This document shows positions 63,339 through 64,000 of a DNA stretch of 64,000 nt, piece after piece. Position 1 is the stretch's first letter, and every line of letters begins with the position of its first letter. The notes under the pieces were generated by a model that made no database searches, was not told the origin of the DNA, and saw only the letters and a list, made by a program, of their open reading frames with translations. Origin of the DNA: Devosia sp. Root413D1 (lineage in GTDB: Bacteria; Pseudomonadota; Alphaproteobacteria; Rhizobiales; Devosiaceae); assembly GCF_001425235.1 (NCBI RefSeq), contig NZ_LMEA01000001.1, positions 409,855 to 473,854 of the forward strand, given 5' to 3'. Made by a program: the position numbers and the translations under genes.

Positions 63339-64000
63339 ATGGCCGTTAGCGCGAACCGCCTGGAGCTGCTCCAGATCGCTGATGCCGTCGCCCGCGAGAA
63401 GTCGATCGATCGCATGATCGTCATCGAGTCGATGCAGGACGCGATCGAAAAGGCGGCCAAGACCCGCTACGGCGCCGAGACCAATGTCCGCGCCGAGATC
63501 AACCCCAAGACCGGCGAGCTGCGCCTGTGGCGGCTGCTCGAAGTGGTCGAGGCGGTGGAAGAGCCCGGGCGTCAGGTCGAGCTCAAATACGCCAAGACCA
63601 AGAACGATGCCGCCAAGCTCGGCGACTTCCTCACCGAGCCGCTGCCGCCGATCGAGTTCGGCCGCATCGCCGCCCAGTCGGCCAAGCAAGTGATCGTGCA
63701 GAAGGTGCGCGATGCCGAGCGTGACCGCATGTACGAAGAGTACATCAACCGCGTCGGCGAGATCGTCAACGGCACGGTCAAGCGCGTCGAGTACGGCAAT
63801 GTCATCGTCGATCTCGGCCGTGGCGAAGCCATCATCCGCCGCGACGAACTGATCCCGCGCGAGCTCTATCGCTACGGCGACCGCGTCCGCGCCTATATCT
63901 ATGATGTGCGCCGCGAGCAGCGTGGCCCGCAGATTTTCCTCTCCCGCACCCATCCGCAGTTCATGGCGAAGCTGTTCATGCAGGAAGTGCCGGAGATCTA
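63339..64000 (+). CDS. nusA: NusA transcription factor, N-terminal part
   Basis: The gene runs off the right edge; 220 residues are visible. The start follows the rimP stop directly, with GAGGAGA about 8 nt upstream. The N-terminal RNA-polymerase-binding domain (about residues 1-125) includes ELLQIADAVAREKSIDR and FGRIAAQSAKQVIVQKVRDAERDRMYEEY. The S1 domain follows (GEIVNGTVKRVEYGNVIVDLGRGEA), and the KH region would begin around SRTHPQFMAKLF. NusA controls pausing, termination and antitermination. Confidence 0.97.
   Translation, partial: MAVSANRLELLQIADAVAREKSIDRMIVIESMQDAIEKAAKTRYGAETNVRAEINPKTGELRLWRLLEVVEAVEEPGRQVELKYAKTKNDAAKLGDFLTEPLPPIEFGRIAAQSAKQVIVQKVRDAERDRMYEEYINRVGEIVNGTVKRVEYGNVIVDLGRGEAIIRRDELIPRELYRYGDRVRAYIYDVRREQRGPQIFLSRTHPQFMAKLFMQEVPEI

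Overview
This is a 64 kb chromosomal stretch from a high-GC alphaproteobacterium. The gene neighbourhoods are those of Hyphomicrobiales (Rhizobiales): irr divergent from fabA-fabB, a his operon carrying DUF2628, hslV and hslU separated by acetyltransferase genes, and heat-shock promoters of the alphaproteobacterial CTTG/CYTATNT type. A Devosia-like genus is my guess, at low confidence. No rRNA, tRNA, CRISPR array, prophage or insertion sequence was recognised. Most of the window is ordinary core chromosome with accessory patches.

Layout. 1-4.1 kb: the end of an EAL phosphodiesterase, an MsbA-like ABC exporter and an aminotransferase. 4.1-7.0 kb (minus): hslV-GNAT-GNAT-hslU. 7.2-12.7 kb (plus): hisB, DUF2628, hisH, hisA, a small membrane protein, hisF, hisE and coaA, mostly with overlapping start and stop codons. 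12.9-21.8 kb: an adenosine-kinase-like PfkB enzyme, a TetR/DUF2214 divergent pair, nth, an AraC-type HTH fused to an O6-alkylguanine methyltransferase, gpmA-dapB-pyrF, a MarR regulator, a histidine phosphatase and an FMN reductase. 21.9-32 kb (mostly minus): chaperones dnaJ, dnaK, grpE and hrcA, with an esterase, an unknown gene and a pncA island flanked by small secreted proteins. 32-34.7 kb: rph-rdgB-hemW. 34.8-40.7 kb: an orphan CobT-like VWA protein and a purine-salvage patch (divergent PRPP synthetase paralogue, adenine deaminase, guanine deaminase, nucleoside deoxyribosyltransferase). 40.9-43.4 kb: fabB, fabA, irr. 43.6-62.5 kb is accessory: SH3 protein, D-2-hydroxyacid dehydrogenase, an ECF42-like sigma factor with two DGPF (YciI) proteins, an exported amine oxidase/cytochrome c/RidA operon, a GGDEF protein, a LacI regulator with three operators, a two-component system, an aldo/keto reductase, a DHA2 exporter, a PanE-like reductase and glutathione-dependent formaldehyde dehydrogenase. 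62.5-64 kb: rimP and the start of nusA.

What stands out. (1) Genes 46823-49412 encode three exported proteins that together look like a periplasmic amine-dehydrogenation module: a Tat-exported flavin amine oxidase, a cytochrome c and a signal-peptide-bearing RidA imine hydrolase. This is the best candidate for an under-described system here. (2) Four near-parS sequences centred on TTCACGTG lie along the first 40 kb and suggest an origin-proximal ParB-loading zone. (3) Sigma-32-type promoters precede dnaK, grpE and, more weakly, hslV. (4) A promoter plus a terminator-like hairpin precedes rimP-nusA, suggesting attenuation. (5) A LacI repressor has three matching operators but the only adjacent target is an 85-residue protein. 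(6) At least five families of dispersed hairpin repeats fill the intergenic gaps, including a 135-bp near-identical inverted pair 26 kb apart.

Start codons were chosen from Shine-Dalgarno sequences, family conservation and signal peptides; uncertain ones are flagged. All family assignments come from reading motifs by eye, with no database search.
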